A DNA stretch of 64,000 bases from Hyphomicrobiales bacterium (GCA_900466605.1 UBMU01000030.1:186001-250000), one strand, 5' to 3'. Positions 42,716 through 52,173 are shown, numbered from the stretch's first letter. A program made the numbers and translations. Notes: generated by a model not told the origin, from the sequence alone.

Positions 42716-43648
42716 TCAGAGCGCGCCGATTTCCTTGAGTTTCTTCAGGACAGCTTCGCTGGGCTCTCCGTTTTCCGGAAGGTTGTAGTGCTTCTGGAAG
42801 TGGCGGATTGCGGTGCGCGTCTGTTCGCCCGGCACGCCGTCGACCCCGACGTTGGCGTAGGCCATGTTGCTGAGACCCTTCTGGATCTTCAAAACAAGAT
42901 CGACGGTCGACAACTCCGCGGACGGCACGACTTTCTTGGCCGGAGTCGGTGCGGTCCTGACGTTTCTTTCTGCACTGCGGATGGCTGCCGCGACGGGATC
43001 CTCGGCCGATGCCTTTGAGGTAACATCCTCAACCGGCTTTTCCAGCGGGATCGCCGAGGGACCTCCCGACTCGGTTCTGAGCGCTGCCAGCACTTCGGGT
43101 GTCGCCTCACCCGTCTGCGGCATGCCTACGGTTTCTTCGAAGAAGAGGATCGCCGCACTGGTGCGCGGGCCGATGACGCCGTCCGCGGTGCCATTGTAGA
43201 GGCCGCGACGCACGAGCTCGGTCTGAATGTCCATGACGATCTGGGTCGGGCGCTGGCCGCCAGGGGCGGCGGGCGGCGTCGCATTCGTCTGCGTGGCGTC
43301 GGCCTCGTCCTGCCGCTCGATCTTGAAGGTCGTCACGTTGCCGCTGTGCTCCTCGGCAACCGGGCGGCCGCCAAGCACATTCGGGAAAAGCACATCGCGA
43401 GTGCGCAGGAACGGATGCGGATGGGCGCCCGGCTGATACCAGAGCGCGTTCGCGGCAACGAAGCTGAAGATAACCAGGAAGGCCGCGGTTCCGCCGGCAA
43501 CCGAGGGGTTGCGACCGATCACGCCGCCGAGCGCGCTTGCGCCCTGCAGCCCCACACCGCCAATCACGGTTGCCCCGGTGAGAAGGAGGCCCGGCCTTTT
43601 CTGCCGGCCTCTCCTTCCCTTAGGCGATTTTCGCTTGCTCGCGGCCAT
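42716..43648 (-). CDS. Membrane protein with two peptidoglycan-binding domains
   Basis: This 310-residue protein has a basic cytoplasmic N-terminus (KRKSPKGRRGRQKRP), a membrane segment (VAGGTAAFLVIFSFVAANAL, about 49-69) and a periplasmic part with two PG_binding_1-type domains. The first has DIQTELVRRGLYNGTADGVI and the second IQKGLSNMAYANVGVDGVPG with RTAIRHFQKHYNLP. It would anchor or sense the peptidoglycan. Its start overlaps the end of the upstream kinase gene by 29 nt, so both are likely one operon. Confidence 0.9.
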   Translation of the reverse strand: MAASKRKSPKGRRGRQKRPGLLLTGATVIGGVGLQGASALGGVIGRNPSVAGGTAAFLVIFSFVAANALWYQPGAHPHPFLRTRDVLFPNVLGGRPVAEEHSGNVTTFKIERQDEADATQTNATPPAAPGGQRPTQIVMDIQTELVRRGLYNGTADGVIGPRTSAAILFFEETVGMPQTGEATPEVLAALRTESGGPSAIPLEKPVEDVTSKASAEDPVAAAIRSAERNVRTAPTPAKKVVPSAELSTVDLVLKIQKGLSNMAYANVGVDGVPGEQTRTAIRHFQKHYNLPENGEPSEAVLKKLKEIGAL

Positions 43649-45152
43649 CGAAAAGCCCCTCTTCCAAAACGCCGACGAGTGCCGGCGCAGCCTTCAGTCG
43701 CGGCGGGAACTCGACAAGATCGTTGCAGGCAGCACCCACAGCCGGAATGCCAGAGCCATCCGCCGCAATAGAAATCGTAATGATCGTGCCGGCGCCCGGC
43801 GTGCTGGCGATTGCGAAGTCGCCGCCATGCAGCGCCACCAAGCCCTTCACCAGCGACAGGCCAAGCCCCGTACCTTCGAATCTGCGGCTATAGTCGTTCT
43901 GGATCTGGACAAAAGGTTGGCCGAGCATTTCCAGCTTGTCGGCTGGGATACCGATGCCGGTATCGCTCACGCAGAGGTTCAGAATGCCGTCGCGCATCGA
44001 TGCGTCGATTGAGATCGCGCCGCCTGCCTCAGTAAACTTCACGGCGTTGCCGACCAGATTGATCAGGATCTGCTGGATCGCGCGCTGGTCCGCAACGACC
44101 TCGTCGAGCCCGCGCTGCACGCGGCTCGTCAACGATACGCCCCTGGTCTTGGCCTGCAGTGCGAGCATGGCTTCGCAGGATCGGACGACCCCGGCAATAT
44201 CGAAGGGCTCGAGGTTGAGCTCGTAGCGGCCGGCCTCGATCTTGCTCATATCGAGCATGGTGTTGACCACAGAAAGCAGATGCGCGCCGGAATCCCTGAC
44301 AAGGCCGACATATTCCCGCTGCCGTTCATTCTCGAACTTGCCGAAATACTCGCCGAGCAGAAGATCGGAGAAGCCGAGAATGGCATTGAGCGGCGTGCGC
44401 AGCTCGTGGCTGACGGCGGCGAGGAACCGCGACTTTGCGTCGTTGGCCGAGCGGGCGTCGGCGGCACGGCTCTGCGCTTCCTGACGCAACTGCTGTTCCA
44501 GCGAGACATCACGGAGCTGGGCAATGACACTGAAGAGGGCGCCGTCGCTGTCCTGTCGTGCCGTCATGTCCATACGCAGGTAGGCAAACTGCTGATTGTC
44601 GCGGGAGACGGAGGGCCGCTCGAGACGCAGATCGACTGCGGCAGTCTCTTCCCCCTGACGAAGCTGATCCAGCGCCTGCAGGAAAAGGATGCGGTCGGAG
44701 ACGTGTATCTGATCCACAAAGCCCTTGCCGATTGGATCGCGCATCCAGGCGAGATATTCGCGCTTGTCGCGACCACCGACCGTGGTGACGTTGCCCTGCG
44801 GGTCCAAGAAGAGGGCGAGACCGGCGGTCGCTTCCATGAAGAAGTCTTCGGCGATGGGTGCGGCGACTGCCGCCGTCGCCGTGCTCTGACGCGACAGCGC
44901 GATGCTGCCCACCGCAGAGAACAGAAAGGCCGCGCATACGGTCGCAACGCCGACGGGCAGCGCGATGGCGGGACTGGTGACCAGAGAGAGCCCAGCGGGG
45001 GCCACGACGAGAGCCGCCGACGACAGCAGCGCCAGCCGACGCAGGATCATCAGTTCGCGCTGCCGTGCGGCTGCACCGCCTCCTGTCCGGGAGAGCCAGC
45101 TTTCCGCTGCCCGGTCCACGAGGGCTGCCGCCCGCTCTGCGATCTTACTCAT
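43620..45152 (-). CDS. Membrane sensor histidine kinase with PAS-like region
   Basis: This 510-residue kinase has two membrane helices (about 39-60 and 64-84), a PAS-like sensor region (GLALFLDPQGNVTTVGG to AQLRDVSLEQQLRQ), and a HisKA/HATPase core with FLAAVSHELRTPLNAILGFS (H-box), QQILINLVGNAVKF (N-box), VSDTGIGIPADK (G1) and GTGLGLSLV (G2). No receiver domain is attached. It resembles PdhS/DivJ-type cell-cycle kinases of alphaproteobacteria in layout, but a name is not given. TTAAC elements lie upstream (45308-45358). The start at 45152 is chosen over the long frame to 45341. Confidence 0.86.
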   Translation of the reverse strand: MSKIAERAAALVDRAAESWLSRTGGGAAARQRELMILRRLALLSSAALVVAPAGLSLVTSPAIALPVGVATVCAAFLFSAVGSIALSRQSTATAAVAAPIAEDFFMEATAGLALFLDPQGNVTTVGGRDKREYLAWMRDPIGKGFVDQIHVSDRILFLQALDQLRQGEETAAVDLRLERPSVSRDNQQFAYLRMDMTARQDSDGALFSVIAQLRDVSLEQQLRQEAQSRAADARSANDAKSRFLAAVSHELRTPLNAILGFSDLLLGEYFGKFENERQREYVGLVRDSGAHLLSVVNTMLDMSKIEAGRYELNLEPFDIAGVVRSCEAMLALQAKTRGVSLTSRVQRGLDEVVADQRAIQQILINLVGNAVKFTEAGGAISIDASMRDGILNLCVSDTGIGIPADKLEMLGQPFVQIQNDYSRRFEGTGLGLSLVKGLVALHGGDFAIASTPGAGTIITISIAADGSGIPAVGAACNDLVEFPPRLKAAPALVGVLEEGLFDGREQAKIA

Positions 45153-45416
45153 TACACGCACGCAATACCCGCCCGAAAAAGGCTCTTTACTAAGCCGGAC
45201 AATAGGCCTCGGGCGCTTAAAGAAAGGATAAGGGAAAAGCCGCCTCCACGCCGCAAAAGAGCGAAATGTCCCGTTTTCGGGCATCCGGAAGCGGCTTTGG
45301 TTTTTACGGTTAACGGGTGGTAAGCGACGGAATTCGCTCACATTTCAGCTTATCGTTAACCTTTGTGGCAGCTTCGCCGCAAGGTTTGCCTGCAATTACA
45401 GGAGGAGCACCGCCAC

Positions 45417-45626
45417 ATGCTTAACGGCACTCGCTACAATTTGACTGAAATGTGGTGGAAATCCCGTTCATTAAAATTCGAGCTAAATTTGCCGCAAATG
45501 CCGACGAGTTTCGAAAACTGGCATTCGCAACTCTGTTCTAAGGTCAAAGCACACCGGAAGACCGGACCGATTCGGCAGCAAGACCGAACGGGAAAACAGG
45601 ATGGGCAACGACTATGTGGTTTCTAA
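45417..45626 (+). CDS. Possible 69-residue ORF upstream of the DUF5330 gene
   Basis: The frame encodes MLNGTRYNLTEMWWKSRSLK and a basic C-terminus ending QRLCGF. An AGGAGGAGC lies 10-17 bases before the ATG. It overlaps the DUF5330 gene start by 13 bases. No family is seen and codon use looks untypical, so it may be a leader or chance frame. Confidence 0.3.
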   Translation: MLNGTRYNLTEMWWKSRSLKFELNLPQMPTSFENWHSQLCSKVKAHRKTGPIRQQDRTGKQDGQRLCGF

Positions 45627-46117
45627 TCAAAGGATCATTCTGGTTCGGGCTTGTACTCGTGCTCTTGTCGTTCTTCAGCGGCGAAAGCCCGACCGGTTCG
45701 CAACCAAAGCTGCAGTTTTCCGACGCCTTTGTTGCGGCGACGGGCGCATATGACTACGTGACCGGCATGTGCGGCGAGAAGCCCGAGGTTTGCGTCAAGG
45801 GTGCCGAGACCATGACGGCGCTCGGCCACCGGGCCCGCGAAGGCGCCCGCGTCGCCTACGAGCTTCTGGACAGCCGCTTTGGCGAGGACAATGCCACCAA
45901 GCCTGCTGTCGCAGTAAATGCACCCGGTGCGCCTGTCGCTCATGTCGCTGCGCTTGCGCCTGCAAACAACGAGGTGCAGTCAGCAACGCAAGAGCGGACC
46001 GCAGCCCTCAATCAACCAATGCCCTACCGCCCGCCGGTTGACGACGGCGACGAGGCTGTCTCCGACACCGTGACAACAGGCACCATTCCGCTGCCGACGC
46101 CACGACCGGCCACCTGA
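45614..46117 (+). CDS. DUF5330 membrane protein
   Basis: This 167-residue protein begins with one hydrophobic segment (WFLIKGSFWFGLVLVLLSFF), followed by the DUF5330 domain (SDAFVAATGAYDYVTGMCGE, EVCVKGAETMTALGHRAREG) and a Pro/Thr-rich C-terminus. Conserved in rhizobia; function unknown. A terminator follows at 46224. Confidence 0.87.
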   Translation: MWFLIKGSFWFGLVLVLLSFFSGESPTGSQPKLQFSDAFVAATGAYDYVTGMCGEKPEVCVKGAETMTALGHRAREGARVAYELLDSRFGEDNATKPAVAVNAPGAPVAHVAALAPANNEVQSATQERTAALNQPMPYRPPVDDGDEAVSDTVTTGTIPLPTPRPAT

Positions 46118-46223
46118 AAATTGCGCGGGAGTTCCCGCAACCAAACTTGCCCCGGCGATCCGCCAAGCAGCGGAACGTCCTGTGCCTGACGTGCCTGCCC
46201 TGTTTATTTTCAGCTTTTGCTGC

Positions 46224-46260
46224 GCCGCGAGGATGCCCATCCTTCGCGGCGTTTCTTTTT
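46224..46260 (+). terminator. Rho-independent terminator after the DUF5330 gene
   Basis: GCCGCGAGGAT pairs with ATCCTTCGCGGC (one bulged T) over a short loop and is followed by GTTTCTTTTT. This is the clearest intrinsic terminator in the window. Confidence 0.85.
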
Positions 46261-46322
46261 AATGGTTCAAATCTGGCCGCGTTTCACCTATATGAAATCC
46301 TGATAACGAAAGGCCAGAATGC

Positions 46323-46745
46323 ATGACGTCCCTCGAGCAGATCCTCGATGATTTCTCCTTCCTCGATGACTGGGAAGATCGCTATCGCTATGTGATCGAG
46401 CTCGGAAAGGCGCTTCCAGACCTTCCCGATGACAAGAAGACGTCCGCCAACAAGGTAATGGGCTGCGCAAGCCAGGTCTGGCTCGTCACGCATACCGAGG
46501 GTGATCCGGACAATCCTATCATGACCTTCGAGGGCGACTCCGACGCACATATCGTGCGTGGACTCGTGGCGATCGTGCTGGCAACCTATTCCGGCAAGAC
46601 CGCCTCCGAGATCGCCGCGCTTGATGCCTTCGACGTGTTTTCGAAGATCGGCCTCGTCGAGCACCTTTCCTCGCAGCGCGCCAACGGTCTGCGTTCGATG
46701 GTCAATCGCATTCGCGAGGAAGCGCGTGTGCGCACGGTGGCCTAA
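46323..46745 (+). CDS. sufE: SufE, cysteine desulfuration protein
   Basis: This 140-residue SufE accepts sulfur from SufS and passes it to the SufBCD scaffold for Fe-S cluster assembly. The active Cys is in NKVMGCASQVWL. Typical blocks DWEDRYRYVIELGKALPDLP and GLVAIVLATYSGKTASEI are present. The gene stands apart from the suf operon, as is common in rhizobia. Confidence 0.95.
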   Translation: MTSLEQILDDFSFLDDWEDRYRYVIELGKALPDLPDDKKTSANKVMGCASQVWLVTHTEGDPDNPIMTFEGDSDAHIVRGLVAIVLATYSGKTASEIAALDAFDVFSKIGLVEHLSSQRANGLRSMVNRIREEARVRTVA

Positions 46746-46761
46746 GCAGCCACCCGCGTCG

Positions 46762-47565
46762 TCACGAATACATTTCGGGCCTGTAGCCCTCCGCACCCCA
46801 ATGCTCCACACGCGGCCTGCGGGCCGGAGCAGGCGGATTGTAGTGTCGTGATAGCACCATCAGGGCCGTGCGCAACATCAGCTTGGCAGAACGCACCGGC
46901 CACTGACGCTCGCGCTCCACTGTCTCGAGCCCCTTCATGAAGCAGCAGACATCGAGCGCGACGCCGGCAAGTTCCGGGCCCATCGCTTCCAGCGCGCGAT
47001 TGACCGCGACCCTAGCTGCGATCGCGCTGTCGGTGAGGTCCGCCATGCCACCGCGGGCGCCTTTCGCACGGCTTGCGTGACGTGGTTCCCAGGATGCGGT
47101 AATCCGCGGTTGCAGCTGGCCGCGCATGAAATCGGCAAGGAGCCTTTCGCCGGCAGCAAGCGCTTCCTCCGGAAGGAACGGCGCGCCAGCCTTTTCCTTC
47201 AGCCGGGCGACACTCCCGAGCGGTGATTCCTCCCGGTTGATGCGCACCGGCTGCGGGCTGCCGCCGACATCGGTCACGGTATTGCCAACTGCGCCGTGCT
47301 GCTCGATGAAGGCCTCTTCCCGCAAAGCAGCGGCACGCCTGAGATAGGAGCGTGCTGCGGGGCACAGGCAAACCCGCCCGCCGGTGCGGCTGACGAGTCC
47401 GGCTGATACGGCCTCGTCCATCAGGGACTGTGACACGATGTGAAGTGAACCATCGCCTAGATGCAGCGACAGCGCCGATCCTTCGCATGCCTGCTCCCGC
47501 CCCTCGCCGCGCACCAGGAACCGCAGAAGCTTTACCATTGCCTTGCCTGCCTCGTTCCTACTCAT
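46762..47565 (-). CDS. DUF6456 protein (helix-turn-helix-like)
   Basis: This 267-residue protein begins MSRNEAGKAMVKLLRFLVRG. It has an N-terminal winged-helix-like part (SLMDEAVSAGLVSRTGGRVC) and the C-terminal DUF6456 domain (RLLADFMRGQLQPRITASWE, ALDVCCFMKGLETVERERQW), which in other proteins is linked to helix-turn-helix regulators. The ATG at 47565 has GGAG eight bases upstream and overlaps the DnaA-like gene by 8 nt; the pair is conserved in rhizobia as I recall it. Function is inferred as regulatory. Confidence 0.82.
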   Translation of the reverse strand: MSRNEAGKAMVKLLRFLVRGEGREQACEGSALSLHLGDGSLHIVSQSLMDEAVSAGLVSRTGGRVCLCPAARSYLRRAAALREEAFIEQHGAVGNTVTDVGGSPQPVRINREESPLGSVARLKEKAGAPFLPEEALAAGERLLADFMRGQLQPRITASWEPRHASRAKGARGGMADLTDSAIAARVAVNRALEAMGPELAGVALDVCCFMKGLETVERERQWPVRSAKLMLRTALMVLSRHYNPPAPARRPRVEHWGAEGYRPEMYS

Positions 47566-47983
47566 TGCCAGATACTCCATGCGAACGGAAAACTGAGTTG
47601 ACGGTCCGTTCGACGGCAGCAACGAACTCATCGAACGCCGGATCGTCACGACGATCTTCGACCACATGGCAAGCATGGCCGACGGTCGTGCGATCACGGC
47701 CAAAGGCACCGGCGATCTCATAGAGCGGAATCTGGAGGGCGACATGGCAGACATACATGGCGATCTGTCTGATATGGCAGAGCGTACGGCGCCGATCGCG
47801 ACGCATCTGGATACGGTGGCTGGCAAGCATGACCATCTCGGTCGTGATCTGTGCGCAGATGCGGCACACCATACGGACAGGCACCGTGGCGGGTGGCGGG
47901 ACAAAACCCGAGATCGCGCGTTGAACCTTGGTTGTCTCGGGAAAGGAAGGAGCGGACGGTAAAGTGAAACTGACAATGGACAT
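47558..47983 (-). CDS. Stand-alone DnaA domain IV-like regulator
   Basis: This 141-residue protein lacks an ATPase domain but carries a DnaA-type DNA-binding domain near its C-terminus: RQIAMYVCHVALQIPLYEIA followed by GAFGRDRTTVGHACHVVEDR, which corresponds to the DnaA signature (FGRDHTTVxHA-like). It would bind DnaA-box-like sites without ATP and could act as a transcription or replication regulator. A ribosome-binding site AGGGGG precedes the ATG. It overlaps the DUF6456 gene. Confidence 0.85.
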   Translation of the reverse strand: MSIVSFTLPSAPSFPETTKVQRAISGFVPPPATVPVRMVCRICAQITTEMVMLASHRIQMRRDRRRTLCHIRQIAMYVCHVALQIPLYEIAGAFGRDRTTVGHACHVVEDRRDDPAFDEFVAAVERTVNSVFRSHGVSGNE

Positions 47984-48140
47984 ATGAATACCCCCTAAAT
48001 AGGAATTTATTCACACACCCTACACGGCAATAAGGCTGAACGAAAGCGCGAACGTGCAACTTTCTGGCGATTCAGTCCGCTTGCTCCTCTAAAGGACGGA
48101 AACTAATAGGATTATTTTCCAATCGTCTATCTCCAGAAAC

Positions 48141-48166
48141 ACAAAAGCCGGGCTTCCGCCCGGCTT
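48141..48166 (-). terminator. Rho-independent terminator after mucR
   Basis: AAGCCGGGC and GCCCGGCTT (48145-48153 and 48158-48166) form a perfect 9-bp stem with a 4-nt loop. On the minus strand it is followed by TTGTGTTT and overlaps four T, fitting the end of the mucR transcript. Confidence 0.75.
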
Positions 48167-48192
48167 CTTCGCGTCCCTATCCCTGGCTGTGA

Positions 48193-48624
48193 TCAGCCGC
48201 GTCCGCGCTTGCGACGCTGGCCAAGTCCCATTTCCTTTGCGAGGCGCGAGCGCGCTTCAGCATAGGCGGGCGCTACCATCGGGTAATCGACGGGGAGTTC
48301 CCATTTCTCGCGGTATTCTTCCGGCGAAAGACTGTGGTGGGTCATCAGATGGCGCTTCAGCGACTTGAAGTTACCACCGCATTCCAGGCAGGTGATCTGC
48401 TCGTCCTGGACGGATTTGCGCACCGATACAGCCGGCTTCTGCTTCTCGACAACCGCTGTTGCAGTCTGCGGCGTCGAGGTATTGCTGAGTGCCGAATGCA
48501 CGTCCGAGATCAGGTTGGCGAGATCGCCAACCGGCACAACGTGGTTGCTGACATAGGCGGCTACAATATCTGCGGTAAGCTCCACCAGCAATTCCGGCCC
48601 GCTACCGGCTGCAGTATCCGTCAT
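48193..48624 (-). CDS. mucR: MucR/Ros family zinc-finger transcriptional regulator
   Basis: This 143-residue regulator has the Ros/MucR C2H2 zinc finger: C79 and C82 in CLECGGNF, H92 and H96/H97 in RHLMTHHSL, followed by [20 protein letters not shown]. MucR controls exopolysaccharide, motility and many other genes in rhizobia by binding AT-rich targets and represses itself. The ATG at 48624 follows AGGAGAAACGTAAT. The length equals the known S. meliloti MucR as I recall it. Confidence 0.94.
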   Translation of the reverse strand: MTDTAAGSGPELLVELTADIVAAYVSNHVVPVGDLANLISDVHSALSNTSTPQTATAVVEKQKPAVSVRKSVQDEQITCLECGGNFKSLKRHLMTHHSLSPEEYREKWELPVDYPMVAPAYAEARSRLAKEMGLGQRRKRGRG

Positions 48625-49065
48625 ATTACGTTTCTCCTGTTTCAATGCTCCAAAGGTCTCAGCCCCATCAGACAAGACCACTATCGTAGAGCAACAGCAA
48701 AAAACTCAGGCTACGGCTACCTGTTTCGAAAAACTGAAATCCACCCCTAGATTCCTGAGGCCGAAACCCGTTCTTATACTGCCTGATTTCGAACTAGTAC
48801 GCTATCACGCAGTCCATTTCCTCAATTAAACATTGAAATGCATAGTCAACGAGGAAATAAGCAACGTGATTCTAATTCAATATCAGAACTCTACTTGGAT
48901 CATCAAATATCACCGTTTTACGAAAACGCCAATTATTATTTCATATATATCTACCAAAAAATGCCCGACTCGCAAGAATTGATCAGAATTAACCCAAACA
49001 TTAACCATTAAGAAATCTGCAAAAGGGTGCAAAAATCAACTTAAAATACTGAATCGGAAGCGCTC
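48625..49065. other. AT-rich intergenic region upstream of mucR
   Basis: About 440 bp without a gene. It is strongly A+T-rich for this genome, as expected of MucR self-regulation targets. It contains TTAACCAT (49001-49008), a CtrA half-site, with another TTAA 8 bases upstream (48989), one base off the full CtrA spacing. No intrinsic terminator for the Mrp operon was seen. Confidence 0.55.
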
Positions 49066-49398
49066 TCATCTTTTGGCGAGGTCATCGCGTACAGATTGAG
49101 GGCCGAGTCTGTATCCTGTGTGGTGCGCTGCCTTGGCAAGGAGATGCGCTGCAACCGGCGCTGTCAGCAGAAAGAAGACGAAGCCGGCAAGCGCACGCGC
49201 AAAGATTGCGACCTCGCCAGATGCAATGCCAGCGGCAAAGAGCAGTATACCGGAGCCGACGGTTCCGGCCTTCGAAGCGGCATGCATGCGCGTGTAGAGG
49301 TCCGGAAGCCGCACTACGCCGAGCGCAGCTACGAGCGCAAACAACGAACCGGCAAGCAACAGGAAAGCGACGACAAGCGCTGTCGCATAGTCCATCAT
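49066..49398 (-). CDS. mrpG: Mrp antiporter subunit G (MnhG/PhaG)
   Basis: This 110-residue protein has three membrane helices ([51 protein letters not shown]) and the subunit-G signature [20 protein letters not shown]. It is the last subunit of the Mrp Na+/H+ (or K+/H+) antiporter. Its start overlaps the mrpF stop by 4 nt. Confidence 0.93.
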   Translation of the reverse strand: MMDYATALVVAFLLLAGSLFALVAALGVVRLPDLYTRMHAASKAGTVGSGILLFAAGIASGEVAIFARALAGFVFFLLTAPVAAHLLAKAAHHTGYRLGPQSVRDDLAKR

Positions 49399-49772
49399 TT
49401 CTTGCCCTTCCTGTCATTCTTGCCGCTGCGTTTGGCGACCACTTTGGGCTTTTTCGAGGCACTTGCCACTTTTTCGCTGTGCCGTTCTGCAACAATGTCG
49501 CGCGACATCACGAAACGCGCAAAGGCGATCGTCGCCAGGAAGCCTACCAGACCCAGCGAAATGGCAATGTCGATATAGAGACTAAAGCCTGTTTTCACCG
49601 CCAGCACGGCAATGAAGCCGATCGCCGTGCCCGAGAGCGTATCGAGCGCCAGTATCCTGTCGGGCAGTGTCGGTCCGGCGACCACCCGCCAGCTCGCCAA
49701 AAGAAAGGCAATACCAAGGATCACGAGAGCAACCTCGGCGGTTGTGGAAATGATGGAAGGCGGTGCGATCAT
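49395..49772 (-). CDS. mrpF: Mrp antiporter subunit F (MnhF/PhaF)
   Basis: This 125-residue protein has three hydrophobic segments and the subunit-F pattern [20 protein letters not shown]. The tail is basic ([20 protein letters not shown]), which is longer than usual. The ATG at 49772 overlaps the mrpE stop; the longer frame to 49844 is shadow. Confidence 0.93.
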   Translation of the reverse strand: MIAPPSIISTTAEVALVILGIAFLLASWRVVAGPTLPDRILALDTLSGTAIGFIAVLAVKTGFSLYIDIAISLGLVGFLATIAFARFVMSRDIVAERHSEKVASASKKPKVVAKRSGKNDRKGKK

Positions 49773-50242
49773 CGAAACGCCTCCATGATTCGGCGTTCGA
49801 AGCCATTGGCGATATCGCGCTTGGTCGCCTCGGGATCGGCGCAATCCAGTGCGTGCACGTAAAGCGTCTTGCGGTCGTCGGAGACATCGACCGACAGCGT
49901 GCCCGGCGTCAACGTGATCATGTTGGCGAGAAGGGTGATCTCGAAATCGCGGTCAACGGTCAGCGGAAAGGCAAAGATGCCAGGTTGCAGCTGCATGTTG
50001 GGTGTGAGCACCGTGAGCGCGACTTTCCAGGCCGAGATCGCCAATTCCTTCAGGAACAGAAGCGCAAGATGCACGATCGCCCACGACCGGCGAAGATACC
50101 CCTTACTGCCATAGGGTTCGCGAACGACGGACAGGCAAAGGGCCCCGAGGGCAAAGCCGAAGACGAGATTGTGCACCGATGCGCTGCCGGTGACGGTGGC
50201 CCAGGCGATGGCGAGCAGCAGGTTGAGCAGGAGGGCAATCAT
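49769..50242 (-). CDS. mrpE: Mrp antiporter subunit E (MnhE/PhaE)
   Basis: This 157-residue protein has N-terminal helices (LLLNLLLAIAWATVTGSAS) and the subunit-E signature ITLLANMITLTPGTLSVDVS with YVHALDCADPEATK. It overlaps mrpD and mrpF by 4 nt each, so the operon is tightly coupled. Confidence 0.94.
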   Translation of the reverse strand: MIALLLNLLLAIAWATVTGSASVHNLVFGFALGALCLSVVREPYGSKGYLRRSWAIVHLALLFLKELAISAWKVALTVLTPNMQLQPGIFAFPLTVDRDFEITLLANMITLTPGTLSVDVSDDRKTLYVHALDCADPEATKRDIANGFERRIMEAFR

Positions 50243-51795
50243 GGCACTGCTCCGTCCGGGAAGACCGAGTGAAGGTAAGCCGTGGGATCGACGAGGCCAG
50301 ACGCCGCAGCCTGCGCCATTTCCAGCAGTTGTTCAGGCAGAATGCCGAAGCCGACGACGAGGGACGTGAGGATCAACAGCGGCAACCCCGCCTGCCAGCC
50401 AATGGACGCCGCCGTCTGCGGCGATGCGGCCGGCCGCCAGTAAGCTAACAGGAAAACGCGCCCGAAGACGACCGTCAGCAGGAAGCCGCCGATCAGGATC
50501 GCGGCGGCGAGCCACCACGCGCCAACGTCGATCGACGCTCTGACCAGGATCACCTTAGGCCAGAAACCGGAAAAGGGCGGCAATCCGCAGGCGGCAACGA
50601 AGAGGATGAAAGAGACGGCGGCAAAACCGCTGCTGCGACGGTAGAGGCCGCCGAGCCCGGCCAGCGAGAAACCGCCAGCAAGGGCGGCAGCCTGCCCGGC
50701 GAGGAAATACAGCGCCGTCATCAGCACCATGGAATGCAGCGCGTAGAAGATCGCGCCGGACAAGCCGCCCGGCGTGCCGAGCGCAATGCCGACCAGCATG
50801 TTGCCGATACCTGAAATAACGACATAGCCGAGCAGCTTGCGGATATCGTCCTGCGCCAGCGCCCCAAGCGCGCCGATGATGATGGTCGCGGCCCCGGTTG
50901 CCGCGATGAGCAGGCTCAACTGCTCACGCTCCACCGGCAGCAGCATGACCATGATGCGTATCAGAGCATAGACGCCGACCTTGGTGAGCAGACCTGCAAA
51001 CAGCGCTGACACGACGATGCGCGGCGTATGATAAGACGCCGGCAGCCAGAAATTGACGGGAAAGGCAGCAGCCTTCATGGCAAAGGCCAGCAGCAAGAGT
51101 GCCGACAGGGTCATTAGCGGCGCGGTGTCGCGCACGCTTTCAACCCTCGCAGCGATATCGGCCATGTTGAGCGTGCCGAAGACTGCGTAGACGATGCCGA
51201 CCGAGATCAGGAACAGCGTCGTGCCGATCAGGTTCAGGACCGCATATTTCATCGCGCCGTCGATCTGGCCGCGCTCGGAGCCGAGGATCAGCATGCCAAA
51301 GGATGAAATGAGAAGCACTTCGAACCAGACGTAGAGGTTGAAGACGTCGCCCGTCAAGAACGCGCCGGAAACGCCTGCCATCAGAAGCAATAGGAACGGG
51401 AAGAAACCGTATCGCCGGCCGCTTTCGGTCACGTCCTTCAGTGCATAGAGGCCGCCAGCAAGCGCCGCGATGGCAGCGGTCAGGGCCATCAGCGCGCCGA
51501 AAAGATCAACGGTGAAGGCGATGCCGAACGGCGGAAGCCACCGCCCCATGACCATGGTCATCGGACCATGCGCCATCACCTTCGCCAACAGCGCGGCATC
51601 CAGCAGAACCAGAACGGCGAGGCCCGGAATAGCGACCTGCGCCTGCAGCCGCAGCGAGCCGCGCATCATCAACAGCACGGCGCCGAGCGTGATGCAGAGC
51701 GCCACAGGTGCGATGACGAGCCAGTTCGCCAGCGGCATGGGCGCTGTGACCATCGCCGCCGAGAGATCGGTGATCGTGCTTGTCGGAGCCGCCAT
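50239..51795 (-). CDS. mrpD: Mrp antiporter subunit D (MnhD/PhaD, complex-I-like)
   Basis: This 518-residue polytopic protein, homologous to NuoN/M/L antiporter-like subunits, has about 14 hydrophobic segments. Key blocks are DVFNLYVWFEVLLISSFGML (with the conserved Glu), AFPVNFWLPASYHTPRIVVS and GALGALAQDDIRKLLGYVVI with its Lys. It moves cations/protons. It follows mrpC directly (stop then ATG). Confidence 0.94.
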   Translation of the reverse strand: MAAPTSTITDLSAAMVTAPMPLANWLVIAPVALCITLGAVLLMMRGSLRLQAQVAIPGLAVLVLLDAALLAKVMAHGPMTMVMGRWLPPFGIAFTVDLFGALMALTAAIAALAGGLYALKDVTESGRRYGFFPFLLLLMAGVSGAFLTGDVFNLYVWFEVLLISSFGMLILGSERGQIDGAMKYAVLNLIGTTLFLISVGIVYAVFGTLNMADIAARVESVRDTAPLMTLSALLLLAFAMKAAAFPVNFWLPASYHTPRIVVSALFAGLLTKVGVYALIRIMVMLLPVEREQLSLLIAATGAATIIIGALGALAQDDIRKLLGYVVISGIGNMLVGIALGTPGGLSGAIFYALHSMVLMTALYFLAGQAAALAGGFSLAGLGGLYRRSSGFAAVSFILFVAACGLPPFSGFWPKVILVRASIDVGAWWLAAAILIGGFLLTVVFGRVFLLAYWRPAASPQTAASIGWQAGLPLLILTSLVVGFGILPEQLLEMAQAAASGLVDPTAYLHSVFPDGAVP

Positions 51796-52173
51796 CTAAT
51801 ACCCCATCGGCGGCAGCGGTGGATCAACGGGTTCGGCGACACGCATTTCGTCGGTGTTGTCGGTGCCGATGTCCTGATAGGCGCGATAGGTCAGCACGAG
51901 CAGGAAGGCGAGAAAGGAAAACGAGATGACGATCGCGGTCAGGATCAGGGCCTGCGGCAGCGGGTTGGCGGCACCTGTCGGAAGCGCATCCAGACCAGCT
52001 GGGATGATCGGCGGCACCTCGCGCGTCAACCGTCCTGCGGTAAACAGCAACAGGTTCACCGCGTTGCCGAGGATGGCGATGCCGAGCATGATGCGGATCG
52101 AGAACTTCGACAGCATCAGATAGATCGCGGCGGCGAAGAACAGGCCAACGAGGATCGCAAACAGCGGCTCCAT
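51796..52173 (-). CDS. mrpC: Mrp antiporter subunit C (MnhC/PhaC, NuoK-like)
   Basis: This 125-residue NuoK-like protein has three helices with SKFSIRIMLGIAILGNAVNL and GAANPLPQALILTAIVISFS, the conserved block of subunit C. The ATG at 52173 shares a base with the mrpB stop (TGATG); a GTG three bases upstream is possible. Confidence 0.94.
   Translation of the reverse strand: MEPLFAILVGLFFAAAIYLMLSKFSIRIMLGIAILGNAVNLLLFTAGRLTREVPPIIPAGLDALPTGAANPLPQALILTAIVISFSFLAFLLVLTYRAYQDIGTDNTDEMRVAEPVDPPLPPMGY

Noticed and set aside
48989-49008. Full CtrA box upstream of mucR
   Set aside because: The two TTAA elements are 8 bases apart, not 7; only a TTAACCAT half-site is kept as a note.
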